Assembly (NCBI GenBank): GCA_945947905.1
Contig: CAMEZO010000004.1
Coordinates: forward strand, 1 to 56,655
Origin: an uncultured bacterium
GTDB taxonomy: Bacteria; Verrucomicrobiota; Verrucomicrobiia; Verrucomicrobiales; Akkermansiaceae
Direction of reading: 5' to 3'
DNA length: 56,655 nucleotides
Under the pieces are notes generated by a model. That model was not told where the DNA came from. It searched no databases and saw only the letters and a program-made list of their open reading frames with translations. The translations under genes were made by a program, and so were the position numbers. Of this stretch, positions 23,609 to 35,907 are shown one piece after another (the first letter of the stretch is position 1; each line of letters opens with the position of its first letter).

Positions 23609-24304
23609 TTACTTGGGATCCACTCTGACGTAGGTGGCGCGCATCTCCATGGCGTTAGCATGTTGTATGGGATTTTGCTCTATCTGAGCATCCCCATCAC
23701 CATTTACGCCGTCATGATCGTGACCGTCTTCACCATCCGGAGTAACCTCCGCACAATCGTAAAAATAGAGGATAATATTTCCTTCTTCGATGTGCTTCTT
23801 TCCTTCGGATGCGTCACCGGAATATGTCAATGTTGATCCCTGTGTCGGGAAAGCCACTCGGACTTCATTACCATAGCCCATGCCGCTGAGCTCTTGTGTA
23901 CCCACTGTATTACTACCTCGAAGGGCTTCTAAACTGTCGGCAGTGAGTGCTTGGTTCAGAACCCTGAAGGTGTGTTGACCGTTGGTAACGGTTTCCTCGA
24001 ATACACAGGGATTCAGAAAGTTTCGGTGGTCCCCGGCTGCATAAACAGTCGCGTATACGGATGCAGATGTGGATTTATTTCCGGCTATGTATGCGTCCTC
24101 GTAGCGGAAGGTCGCAATCAACTGGTTGCCGGAGTAGAAGCGCACGATTCCACCGGTAGGAGATCCAAAGAGGAAATCCGGATTATAATCCGAAACGCTT
24201 TGCGAGGGAGCAGCACTGCTTCCGCCCCCGCCACCACCACCGCATGAGGCAATGGTACCGGTAAGAGCCAAGGAAAGACAGAGCAGGAAAAGATTCGTTT
24301 TCAT
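23609..24304 (-). CDS. glycine-rich lipoprotein 2, cotranscribed with Cascade
   Basis: A 231-residue protein: MKTNLFLLCLSLALTG signal, lipobox IASC near residue 21, then seven glycines and a Ser/Ala/Pro linker typical of a surface lipoprotein tether. The mature part (DYNPDFLFGSPTGGIVRFYSG, YEDAYIAGNKSTSASVYATVYAAGDHRN) looks beta-rich; the acidic histidine/glycine-rich stretch DGEDGHDHDGVNGDGD near residue 200 could bind a divalent metal. I recognise no family. It lies 13 nt after lipoprotein 1 and 12 nt before the Cas8e-Cse2 gene, so it is in the same operon. Base composition is lower in GC than the cas genes, so the operon is composite. Confidence 0.75.
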   Translation of the reverse strand: MKTNLFLLCLSLALTGTIASCGGGGGGGSSAAPSQSVSDYNPDFLFGSPTGGIVRFYSGNQLIATFRYEDAYIAGNKSTSASVYATVYAAGDHRNFLNPCVFEETVTNGQHTFRVLNQALTADSLEALRGSNTVGTQELSGMGYGNEVRVAFPTQGSTLTYSGDASEGKKHIEEGNIILYFYDCAEVTPDGEDGHDHDGVNGDGDAQIEQNPIQHANAMEMRATYVRVDPK

Positions 24305-24317
24305 GGTAGAGCTTTAG

Positions 24318-24959
24318 TTATTGTCTTACAATGACAAATTGACGAGAGTTGTATTCACGATGAATTTCCTCCCCCTGATTATAGGAGTAAATCTGATATC
24401 CGCATTGCATGTAATTGAAGTCGAAGGTAAGTCGGCTGATGGTCAGCAATGTATCACCGGTACTGGTACCACCCATACGACCACCTAATGCTAATAAAAT
24501 CGCGAAAGTGGCATGTGCATCGTCACCTACCCAGTAGCGATTTTCATTTCCTTCTTCCGGAACGGTCGGATTGAAATCATCCTCCCCTCCTATGATTTCG
24601 CTCCCGCCTTGGTCGGTGATATTGAGAAGTCCGCATCGAGTCGACGGATTGTAACGATAGTAGACGAGTACGGGCATAGCCTCTCCGTCATTGATGGATA
24701 CATAGGCATTGATCATCTCGCCGCCTTTGTCAATCTCTCCGGATTCCCAACCTTGGAGTCTATTGTCTCCGCCCGGGGGAGCGTATAACTTTACCTTGGA
24801 ACCACCTCCCATGATGATGAGAGCCTTGCGTCCTGAGAGTAAGTCATAGTTGGTGACGATGCCGTTTTCTGTTTCGTTCCCTCCACCGCCGCCGCAGGCG
24901 CTGAAGGTGAACACAACGGCGACCGCTGCGAGGAAGAGTGAGAGTAATCTTGTCTTCAT
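24318..24959 (-). CDS. glycine-rich lipoprotein 1, first gene of the Cascade operon
   Basis: A 213-residue protein: MKTRLLSLFLAAVAVV signal, lipobox FSAC near residue 21, followed by GGGGG. The mature part is beta-rich by eye (YDLLSGRKALIIMGGGSKVKLYAPPGG, MPVLVYYRYNPSTRCGLLNI, DTLLTISRLTFDFNYMQCGYQIYSY). It shares the leader style and glycine tether with the next gene, and both have a similar length, suggesting a related pair, but the mature sequences are not clearly alike. The ATG at 24959 is preferred over the in-frame start at 25010. The function is unknown. Position at the head of the operon means it is transcribed whenever Cascade is. Confidence 0.72.
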   Translation of the reverse strand: MKTRLLSLFLAAVAVVFTFSACGGGGGNETENGIVTNYDLLSGRKALIIMGGGSKVKLYAPPGGDNRLQGWESGEIDKGGEMINAYVSINDGEAMPVLVYYRYNPSTRCGLLNITDQGGSEIIGGEDDFNPTVPEEGNENRYWVGDDAHATFAILLALGGRMGGTSTGDTLLTISRLTFDFNYMQCGYQIYSYNQGEEIHREYNSRQFVIVRQ

Positions 24960-25213
24960 GATGATGTGAGTGTGGATATGAAAAGGAGGAAGCAGGTACC
25001 GGGTCGGCACTCGCTCTCTACAGGAGGTAGTCTACATCTTTTTGTAAGATGAATGCGTCATCTTTTCACGCAATCCCTTGGCAGTCAAGGCTTTAGACAG
25101 TCCTTCATCTGACCGCAGTTCATTTTTTCGTAGACAAGGGAACAAAAAAATGCCAGAATTCTACACAGAAAACGCACTTTATGCTTGCATCATCTTACAA
25201 AAACCTGAAGACC
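24960..25213. promoter_or_regulatory. divergent control region between the Cascade operon and the recombinase
   Basis: A near-identical motif points outward on each side: CATCTTACAAAAA on the plus strand at 25191-25203 (toward the recombinase) and on the minus strand at 25051-25039 (toward the lipoprotein/cas operon). Each is preceded by a GCAT element. TTACAA may be the -10 in both; no good -35 is found at 17 bp, so activation or another sigma factor is possible. The 13-bp repeat CACTCGCTCTCTA lies at 25008-25020. Confidence 0.5.
25008..25020. repeat. 13-bp repeat flanking the cas operon, copy 2
   Basis: CACTCGCTCTCTA, in the leader of the operon; identical to 19452-19464 beyond the operon end. 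Confidence 0.6.
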
Positions 25214-26188
25214 ATGAACAACGGAAAAATCCTCAAAGGGCTGGAATTGAGCCGCACGGACGCGGAGCGGCTTGTCGCGGAATGCGCGGAAGAAATCGGC
25301 GGCGCGGGCATGCCGCGGGCGGAGCTGATGGGCCGCATACGGAGCGTCCTGCGCCTGGGGGCGGAGGCCATGCGCGCACGGGAGCGGACGGTGAGTGTGC
25401 GCGAGGCCGCAGAAGCCGCCTTGGCCGCTCGGCAGGGACTGCGCCCCGTCACCATGCGGGACCTGCGCTACTACACCCGGCGTCTCTGCGCGGACGCGGC
25501 GCTGGCGGAGCGTCCCCTGCGCGCCGTCCGTGCCCCGGAATGCCGCGCCTATCTGGAGCGCACCTACGGCCACAGCCGCAGCGCGTACCGCAAGGCCCGC
25601 AGCGTGCTGCACACCGTCTTTGCCTACGGCTACCGACACGAGTGGTGCGACTCCAACCCCGTGGACCGCGTAGAAGTACCCAAGGTACAGGAACAGGAGA
25701 TACGCCCGCTGAGCTTGGCCGAGGCCGAGCGCCTGCTGAGCGTCGCCCGGCGTCCGGAGCACGCGGCCATGCGCCTCTCGCTGCATCTCATGCTCTTCTG
25801 CGGCATCCGCCCCACGGAGGTGCAGCGCCTCAACCCGCAAACGGACATCGACCGACAGGGGCGCCGCGTCCTCATCCGCCCGCAAAGCAGCAAAACCGGC
25901 GGCGGCCGCGCCGTCCCGCTGCGCGCGGGCACCCACCTGCTCCCCCTCTGCATCCCGCGCAACTGGAACCGCCGCTGGCAAGCCCTCCGCCGCGCCGCCG
26001 GCTTCTCCCACTGGGTCCCGGACGTCCTGCGGCACACCTTCGCCACCTACCACGCCTGCACCTTCCGGAACCTCCCCGCCCTCCAGTGCGAGATGGGCCA
26101 CAGCAGCACCGCCCTCCTCCGCACCCGCTACGTCAACACCACCGCCATCGCCCCCCGCGACGCCCGCCGCTTCTGGGCCACAAAGTAA
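25214..26188 (+). CDS. tyrosine-type site-specific recombinase (integrase)
   Basis: A 324-residue phage-integrase-family enzyme. The N-terminal SAM-like core-binding domain is about residues 60-145 (VSVREAAEAALAARQGL, TYGHSRSAYRKARSVLHTVFAYG). The catalytic domain shows CGIRPTEVQRL (first arginine), SSKTGGGRAVPL (lysine), DVLRHTFATYH (second arginine; the preceding histidine of the HxxR box is replaced by aspartate), MGHSST (second histidine) and RTRYVNT (nucleophilic tyrosine). The form LRHTFATYH...MGHSST is, as I recall, common in Verrucomicrobiota integrases. It is transcribed away from the Cascade operon and ends 43 nt before the right island repeat, the usual place for an integrase next to its att site. 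The start at 25214 is preferred over 25181. Confidence 0.9.
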   Translation: MNNGKILKGLELSRTDAERLVAECAEEIGGAGMPRAELMGRIRSVLRLGAEAMRARERTVSVREAAEAALAARQGLRPVTMRDLRYYTRRLCADAALAERPLRAVRAPECRAYLERTYGHSRSAYRKARSVLHTVFAYGYRHEWCDSNPVDRVEVPKVQEQEIRPLSLAEAERLLSVARRPEHAAMRLSLHLMLFCGIRPTEVQRLNPQTDIDRQGRRVLIRPQSSKTGGGRAVPLRAGTHLLPLCIPRNWNRRWQALRRAAGFSHWVPDVLRHTFATYHACTFRNLPALQCEMGHSSTALLRTRYVNTTAIAPRDARRFWATK

Positions 26189-26231
26189 TGCCCCCTCCCT
26201 CTACTATAAAGAATGCCCCACCGCCCCCGCG

Positions 26232-30821
<4,590 letters not shown>

Positions 30822-30842
30822 GCCCCCTGCATCAACCCTCCC

Positions 30843-30873
30843 CGCCCCCGTTGCACTCCCCGCAGCGGGGGCG
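30843..30873 (+). terminator. lacZ terminator
   Basis: Stem CGCCCCCG (30843-30850) / CGGGGGCG (30866-30873), followed by TTCTC rather than a long T-run. Confidence 0.6.
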
Positions 30874-31096
30874 TTCTCATACCCGGCCGAAAAGGGTTGA
30901 CATACGCCCCGAAACGTGCGACGTGGATACTGTAGCAATACCGCCCTTTCTCCCAAAGGGGGGACATTACGCCGCAACCCCTGTAAGATATTTTACAGGT
31001 CTGTGATTATTATGCTCCTCATTCCCCGCAAGGAGTCAACCACATGCTCCGACGCGAGCGGTGAAATACCTATATGTACCACCCATGTGTGGAGTC
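30874..31096. other. 223-nt intergenic region with a small palindrome
   Basis: No convincing gene. It contains TTGACA at 30897 without a partner -10 at 17 bp, and a palindrome CTGTAA (30981-30986) / TTACAG (30993-30998). CATGCTCCGACG near 31042 also occurs inside the 290-bp element near 19378; at 12 bp this may be chance. Confidence 0.4.
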
Positions 31097-31675
31097 TCAC
31101 ACCCTTGAGAGGGCGGAGAGGATGGCGGCGGGGTAGAGGATATGCTCCTGAACCTGGATGCGGGCGTGGAGGGATTCCGGGGTATCGCCGGGGAGGACGG
31201 GTACGAAGGCCTGCATGATGATTTCTCCGCTGTCCATGCCGGAATCGACGTAATGGACGGTGCAGCCCGTTTGGGGGACGCCGGCTTCGAGGGCTTGCTT
31301 CCAGGCCTCGACACCGGGGAAGTTCGGGAGGAGGGCGGGGTGAATGTTGAGGATACGGTTGGGGAACGCCTGCAGGAGGGGCTGCTTGACGAGGCGCATG
31401 AAGCCGGCCAGGCAAACCAGGTCTACACGGAGGGCTTGCAGCTTAGCCGCGATCTCGGCCTGCAGCTCGAGCGGAAACTTGTTTTTGTAACCGCCGCAGT
31501 CCATATACTCGGCAGGGACACCGCGGCGGCGAGCACGCTCCAGGATGAAAGCATCCTCGTGATCGGAGAGAACGATGACGACCTCGGCATCCAGCCGCCC
31601 ATCGTCGATGGCGTTGAAGATGGACTGGCAGTTGCTGCCGCTACCGGACCCCAAAACAGCTAAGCGAATACTCAT
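31097..31675 (-). CDS. purN: phosphoribosylglycinamide formyltransferase PurN
   Basis: A 192-residue enzyme that transfers a formyl group from 10-formyltetrahydrofolate to GAR in purine synthesis. The N-terminus LAVLGSGSGSNCQSI is the phosphate-binding loop. LAGFMRLV, ILNIHPALLPNFPG (catalytic Asn and His) and TVHYVDSGMDSGEII (catalytic Asp) follow in the expected order. Length is normal. It stands alone, divergent from hemC, with its own consensus-like promoter. Confidence 0.96.
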   Translation of the reverse strand: MSIRLAVLGSGSGSNCQSIFNAIDDGRLDAEVVIVLSDHEDAFILERARRRGVPAEYMDCGGYKNKFPLELQAEIAAKLQALRVDLVCLAGFMRLVKQPLLQAFPNRILNIHPALLPNFPGVEAWKQALEAGVPQTGCTVHYVDSGMDSGEIIMQAFVPVLPGDTPESLHARIQVQEHILYPAAILSALSRV

Positions 31676-31684
31676 ACCGACACC

Positions 31685-31713
31685 ACTTTACCGAAACGAA
31701 GGCGACTTGTCAA
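31685..31713 (-). promoter_or_regulatory. purN promoter
   Basis: Minus strand TTGACA (31713-31708), 17-bp spacer, TAAAGT (31690-31685); ATG at 31675. Confidence 0.7.
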
Positions 31714-31754
31714 CGCCAAACACATGACGAAACACGATAAACCCCGCTTTGAGC

Positions 31755-31784
31755 TTGTCGGCCCCCACCGGGATGTGATAGAAT
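31755..31784 (+). promoter_or_regulatory. hemC promoter
   Basis: TTGTCG (31755-31760), 18-bp spacer, TAGAAT (31779-31784); ATG at 31791, 6 nt later. Confidence 0.6.
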
Positions 31785-31790
31785 GGGCCC

Positions 31791-32723
31791 ATGCAGAAGG
31801 AAATCAAGATAGGAACGCGGGCGAGCGAGCTGGCTCTTGTGCAAACGAAACTGGTCATCGCGGCGCTGGAGAAAGAGCATCCGGGTCTGCGCTGCACCGT
31901 TTGCCCGATCAAAACCGCAGGAGACGCCCGAACGGATCTGCCGCTGCAAGAGGTCAACAAGGCCACCGGCACGCAGGACAAAGGCGTATTCATCGCGGCA
32001 CTGGAGGAAGCCCTGGCCGGGGGGCGAGTGGATTGTGCCGTGCACAGCCTCAAGGATATGCCCGGGCAGAGTGATGCACGCTTTGCCCTTGCCGCGTACA
32101 TGCCGCGCGAGGAGCGGGGGGATGTGCTGGTGCTGAAGCCCGGGGCACGCATGGATTACCCGACCATCGCAACCGGCAGTGTGCGACGGGCGCATTTTAT
32201 GCGCTGCTACCGGAGCGGGCGCTGCCGCATCGTACCGACCCGCGGCAATGTGCAAACCCGTTTGCGGAAGCTGCTGGAGAACGATGAGGTAGATGCTACG
32301 CTGCTGGCACGCGCCGGTCTGAACCGGCTGGGGTACACCGGGCACACCCTGACCATGGATGGCCAAACCCTGCACTTGGTCGATTTGTCCGAGGACTCCT
32401 TTATGCCCGCCCTGGGGCAGGGGACCATCGTCGTGGAAACCCGCGCGGATGATACCGCCATGCAGCAGCTCCTCGCGCCCATCAACGATGAACACGCCGC
32501 CACCGAGGCCCGCTGCGAGCGCGCCTTCCTGGCACTTCTGGGGGCAGACTGCTCAATACCCGTGGGCGGCTACGCGACTGTACAGGGTAAGGCGCTCATG
32601 TTCCGCGCCATTTACTTTACGCCGGAGGGGCGTCCCATCCGCCTCACCCGCCGCGGCTTTGCATCCGACCCGGAGGGCGTAGCCCGGCAGGCCTACGAGG
32701 ACTTGCGAGCCCGCCTGGATTAA
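31791..32723 (+). CDS. hemC: porphobilinogen deaminase (hydroxymethylbilane synthase)
   Basis: A 310-residue enzyme joining four porphobilinogens into hydroxymethylbilane for haem. Motifs: GTRASELALVQT at the start, AVHSLKDMP with the catalytic aspartate near residue 84, ATGSVRRAHF, VPTRGNVQTRLRKL, and GADCSIPVGGYA with the cysteine that holds the dipyrromethane cofactor near residue 247. No other hem gene is adjacent. The stop codon shares the TTAA at 32720-32723 with the convergent ABC ATPase gene, so the two genes overlap tail to tail with no room for a terminator. Confidence 0.96.
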   Translation: MQKEIKIGTRASELALVQTKLVIAALEKEHPGLRCTVCPIKTAGDARTDLPLQEVNKATGTQDKGVFIAALEEALAGGRVDCAVHSLKDMPGQSDARFALAAYMPREERGDVLVLKPGARMDYPTIATGSVRRAHFMRCYRSGRCRIVPTRGNVQTRLRKLLENDEVDATLLARAGLNRLGYTGHTLTMDGQTLHLVDLSEDSFMPALGQGTIVVETRADDTAMQQLLAPINDEHAATEARCERAFLALLGADCSIPVGGYATVQGKALMFRAIYFTPEGRPIRLTRRGFASDPEGVARQAYEDLRARLD

Positions 32724-33715
32724 GCACCGGCCGCCGGCAAGGGGGCGCACACCGGGCAGGCTTCTACCCAATGCCCCGGCAGAGCCTCCACCACCTTCGG
32801 CCGGCGCGTCAGGCGCTCCGGATTCACCCCGCAGCGCTGGCAGAAACGGCAGCCCGGCACGTAATCCCGCACCGCCGGCACCGTGCCCGGAATGGTGGGC
32901 AGGAAGGTTTTGGGCTCATACTCCAGGCGAGGCATGGCTGATAAAAGAGCCTTCGTATATGCGTGCAGCGGGTTGGCAAAGAGCTCCCGCACCTCGGCCC
33001 GCTCCACAACGCGCCCGGCATACATCACGACCACATAATCGCAGTTCTGAGCAATCACCCCCAGATCATGCGTGATGAGCAGGCAGGAAGCCCCCACCGC
33101 TCCGCGCACACGGCGCAGCAAGTGCAGAATCTGGCGCTGCACGGTTACATCCAGCGCCGTTGTCGGCTCATCCGCAATGATGAGCTCCGGTTTACAGGCC
33201 AAGGCCATGGCAATCATGGCACGCTGCCGCATACCTCCGGAGAGCGAGCTCGGGTACTCCGCCGCGCGCAGATCCGCGCGGGGAATGCGAACCTGATGCA
33301 ACAGATTCACGGCCTCTACCCAAGCTGCATCCGGGGACATGCCCCCGTGCAGAATGAGAGACTCGGCGATTTGGTCGCCGATGGTGTGCACGGGGTTCAG
33401 GGCATGCGTGGGCTCCTGGAATACCATGCTGATCTGCGCCCCGCGGATGCTCCGCAGCTCCTGAAGCGGCATTTTGAGTAAATCCTGCCCGTGAAAGAGA
33501 GCCTGGCCCCCCAGAATGTGGCCGTAGGGCTGGGGAAGCAAACGCAGGATGCTCATGGCCGTCACGCTCTTGCCGCAGCCGCTCTCCCCGACAATGCCCA
33601 CGCATTTACCCCTCGGCACGCTGAAGCTCACGTCCTCCACCGCCGCGCGTATGCCGAACTCATCCTCAAAGCCGGCAGACAGATTGCGCACCTCCAGTAT
33701 GGTCTCATTGATCAT
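32720..33715 (-). CDS. peptide ABC transporter ATPase (OppD/DppD type)
   Basis: A 331-residue ATP-binding subunit: Walker A GESGCGKSVTAM near residue 40, signature LSGGMRQRAMIAMA, Walker B LIIADEPTTALD, and the C-terminal oligopeptide-transporter extension with CRFCQRCGVNPERLTRRP and a further cysteine (WVEACPV). It is last in the four-gene importer operon. Opp/Dpp systems normally have a second ATPase (OppF), and Yej systems a double ATPase; only one is present, so it may work as a homodimer or use a partner encoded elsewhere. Confidence 0.93.
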   Translation of the reverse strand: MINETILEVRNLSAGFEDEFGIRAAVEDVSFSVPRGKCVGIVGESGCGKSVTAMSILRLLPQPYGHILGGQALFHGQDLLKMPLQELRSIRGAQISMVFQEPTHALNPVHTIGDQIAESLILHGGMSPDAAWVEAVNLLHQVRIPRADLRAAEYPSSLSGGMRQRAMIAMALACKPELIIADEPTTALDVTVQRQILHLLRRVRGAVGASCLLITHDLGVIAQNCDYVVVMYAGRVVERAEVRELFANPLHAYTKALLSAMPRLEYEPKTFLPTIPGTVPAVRDYVPGCRFCQRCGVNPERLTRRPKVVEALPGHWVEACPVCAPLPAAGA

Positions 33716-33717
33716 GG

Positions 33718-35907
33718 CTAACGAAGATTCTGTGGCAGGGGGATGACCAACTCCTGCTCGTTGATGGATTCCGCTTCATCGCGGTCGCGGAGCAATTCAT
33801 TCCGCATTTTCTCATCTATCCAATACACATGACTGTCCAGCGGGTCATGATATCGAGGAGGGCAGAAGGTATAGTCGGGGGTCTTCGGCCAACGCACCCA
33901 ACGCCACTGGGCAAAACGGCAATAGGGCGAGCACCAGCCCGGCACCCAAGCATAGGTAGCTGCTACCAGGCGCTGCAGGCGATGATTGGCAGCAGCAGCC
34001 TGCTGCTCCGTGGCAGCCGTGCGGCAGGCCAGAATGGCCGAGTCAATTTCGGGCGAGGACGTAGCCGTCACGTTAGCGGTTCCCCGCACCGGAGAACCGG
34101 AGGGGCTGTAGGCATCTCCGGAGAGGAAGAAGAGCCCGGGATCCGGCAGGGGCGGGGAGAAGCCCCAGGAGAAGATGGCAGCCGTGTACTGTTTATCCTT
34201 CACCTTCACATAGAAGAGGGTATCATCCAGGGACTCAAGGCGCAGGTCCAAACCGCAGCGGGCCGCATAGGTGCGGAGAACCTCCATGCAGTTTTCGTAC
34301 AGGGGGTCAATGCGGGAGCATACGGTCACCTGCAGGCGAGTGCCGTCCGGCTTGCAGAGAATACCGTCCGATCCCTCGCGGGTGTAGCCGGCGCGGGCGA
34401 AACAAGCGCGGGCCTCATCCTCATCGTACGGAGCTGCCTGAATGCTGTCATCGGAGTACTGCCCGAAGCCGCTGAAATACGAACCGCTGCGCCGAGCGTC
34501 TCCCCGGAAGACAGTATCGATGACGGATTTGATATTCAGAGCGTGGTGGAAGCCTTTTCGGAAGTCCTTATTATCAAACGGAGCGCGGGAACAATTAAGG
34601 TGGAAGCCGAAACTGTTGAGAGGCCAGAGGTTGAAGAACTGCACGCGCTGAATGAAGCCGGCATGCACCTCCGGAATCTCCAACCCCTCGTACCAGAAAT
34701 CGGAGTTGCGACCGCTGAGCACATCCAGCTGCCCCAGGCGGAAGAGCTCGCGGCGTTTGGAGGACTCGGCGATGAAGGAATAGGAGATGGCATCCACATT
34801 ACAGGTATTGCGGGTATACTTGCGATCCGCTGCCCACCAATTTCTCACGCGGGAGAGGGTGAGCGATCGCCCCAGGACCACGCCGTCCGCCGATAGGGTA
34901 TACCCACCCGTGGTGGGCGGCACACGCCATTGGTAGCGTGCGGGGTAGTCTGCGCCGAACTCGGCATAGAAGGCCGTGCAGCAGGCGGGCACGGCGGCGT
35001 AATACGGGGCATAGGGCCGCGGCGTACGCAGGTGCACGGCCAACGTGCGGTTGCCGTAGATGGTGATACCCGCAAAGTTGCGGTAGTAGTCCTCGAAAAA
35101 CGGCTCGCCGGAGAATGGGGAAGTGCGTACATACAGCGCTGTCACAAAGTCGCGCGTGGTCAGCTTGCAGCCGTCGGAGAACCGGGCTTTCTCGTCGATG
35201 TGGAAGTAGACCGTCATGCCGTCCGGGGACACGGCCCATCGGTCTGCCGTGCCGGGAATGATGCGGCCCGTGAGCGGATGCAGCCGAACGAGCGGCAGGT
35301 CTATGTCATCGTACAGATAGCGACGGGTAGAGTTGTTGCTGTTAGGGCCGAAGGGACGCAGTGTATTGGGGAAGGCATGCGCCAGAGCCAGTCGGAGGGT
35401 GCCCCCTTTCTTGGCCTCCGGACTGCCGATTTCCGGTTCATCCGCGCCGGTCTGCCAATTCAATCCGGCAGGCAGATCAGCCTCACGGGCAAAGCGCAGG
35501 TAACTTCCCCGCCGCAGAGCCGTGGAGGCCGCCTTGAAGCGGTGCAGGGCCAGCCGAAACTGCACCCCGGCCCTGCGTCGCGCGTCGGGCTGCAAGGGGT
35601 GCGACAATGCCTCCCGGTAACAACGCGCGACCTCCGAGGCGCCGGCGGCTGCCTCCTGCTGCAGGTAGCGCTGAACCGTAGCATTCCAATGCTCCGGGAA
35701 GCCCGGGAAACCCTGCGGCACATGCCAGCGGCGCGCATAAGCGGGCACCGGGGCGTCCTCCGCAAAGGCATAGGGCATGCTCTTGTCAGTCGGGTGCTGC
35801 CAAGAAGTACCTTCATGTTCCTCCCGGCCACCGCAACCCACCAGCAGCAGACATCCCAGTACCCCGCATACACCGGCCCACACCGTTCCTGTTCGTTGCT
35901 TCTTCAT
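33718..35907 (-). CDS. peptide ABC transporter substrate-binding lipoprotein (OppA/YejA-like)
   Basis: A 729-residue SBP_bac_5 protein with lipobox LLVGC near residue 23, so anchored in a membrane facing the periplasm. It begins with an extra 140-residue region that includes a helical stretch, then the binding fold (GGTLRLALAHAFPNTLRPFGPN, WAVSPDGMTVYFHIDEKARFSDG, FDNKDFRKGFHHALNIKSVID). The latter motifs match YejA-type proteins. Larger than typical OppA (about 540). The likely cargo is oligopeptides produced by secreted peptidases such as the one at 1930-4131. It overlaps the oppC-type gene by 4 nt. Confidence 0.9.
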   Translation of the reverse strand: MKKQRTGTVWAGVCGVLGCLLLVGCGGREEHEGTSWQHPTDKSMPYAFAEDAPVPAYARRWHVPQGFPGFPEHWNATVQRYLQQEAAAGASEVARCYREALSHPLQPDARRRAGVQFRLALHRFKAASTALRRGSYLRFAREADLPAGLNWQTGADEPEIGSPEAKKGGTLRLALAHAFPNTLRPFGPNSNNSTRRYLYDDIDLPLVRLHPLTGRIIPGTADRWAVSPDGMTVYFHIDEKARFSDGCKLTTRDFVTALYVRTSPFSGEPFFEDYYRNFAGITIYGNRTLAVHLRTPRPYAPYYAAVPACCTAFYAEFGADYPARYQWRVPPTTGGYTLSADGVVLGRSLTLSRVRNWWAADRKYTRNTCNVDAISYSFIAESSKRRELFRLGQLDVLSGRNSDFWYEGLEIPEVHAGFIQRVQFFNLWPLNSFGFHLNCSRAPFDNKDFRKGFHHALNIKSVIDTVFRGDARRSGSYFSGFGQYSDDSIQAAPYDEDEARACFARAGYTREGSDGILCKPDGTRLQVTVCSRIDPLYENCMEVLRTYAARCGLDLRLESLDDTLFYVKVKDKQYTAAIFSWGFSPPLPDPGLFFLSGDAYSPSGSPVRGTANVTATSSPEIDSAILACRTAATEQQAAAANHRLQRLVAATYAWVPGWCSPYCRFAQWRWVRWPKTPDYTFCPPRYHDPLDSHVYWIDEKMRNELLRDRDEAESINEQELVIPLPQNLR

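Noticed and set aside
30916-31218. A 100-residue open frame between lacZ and purN
   Set aside because: No promoter at the usual distance, no domain, and it runs into the antisense of purN.
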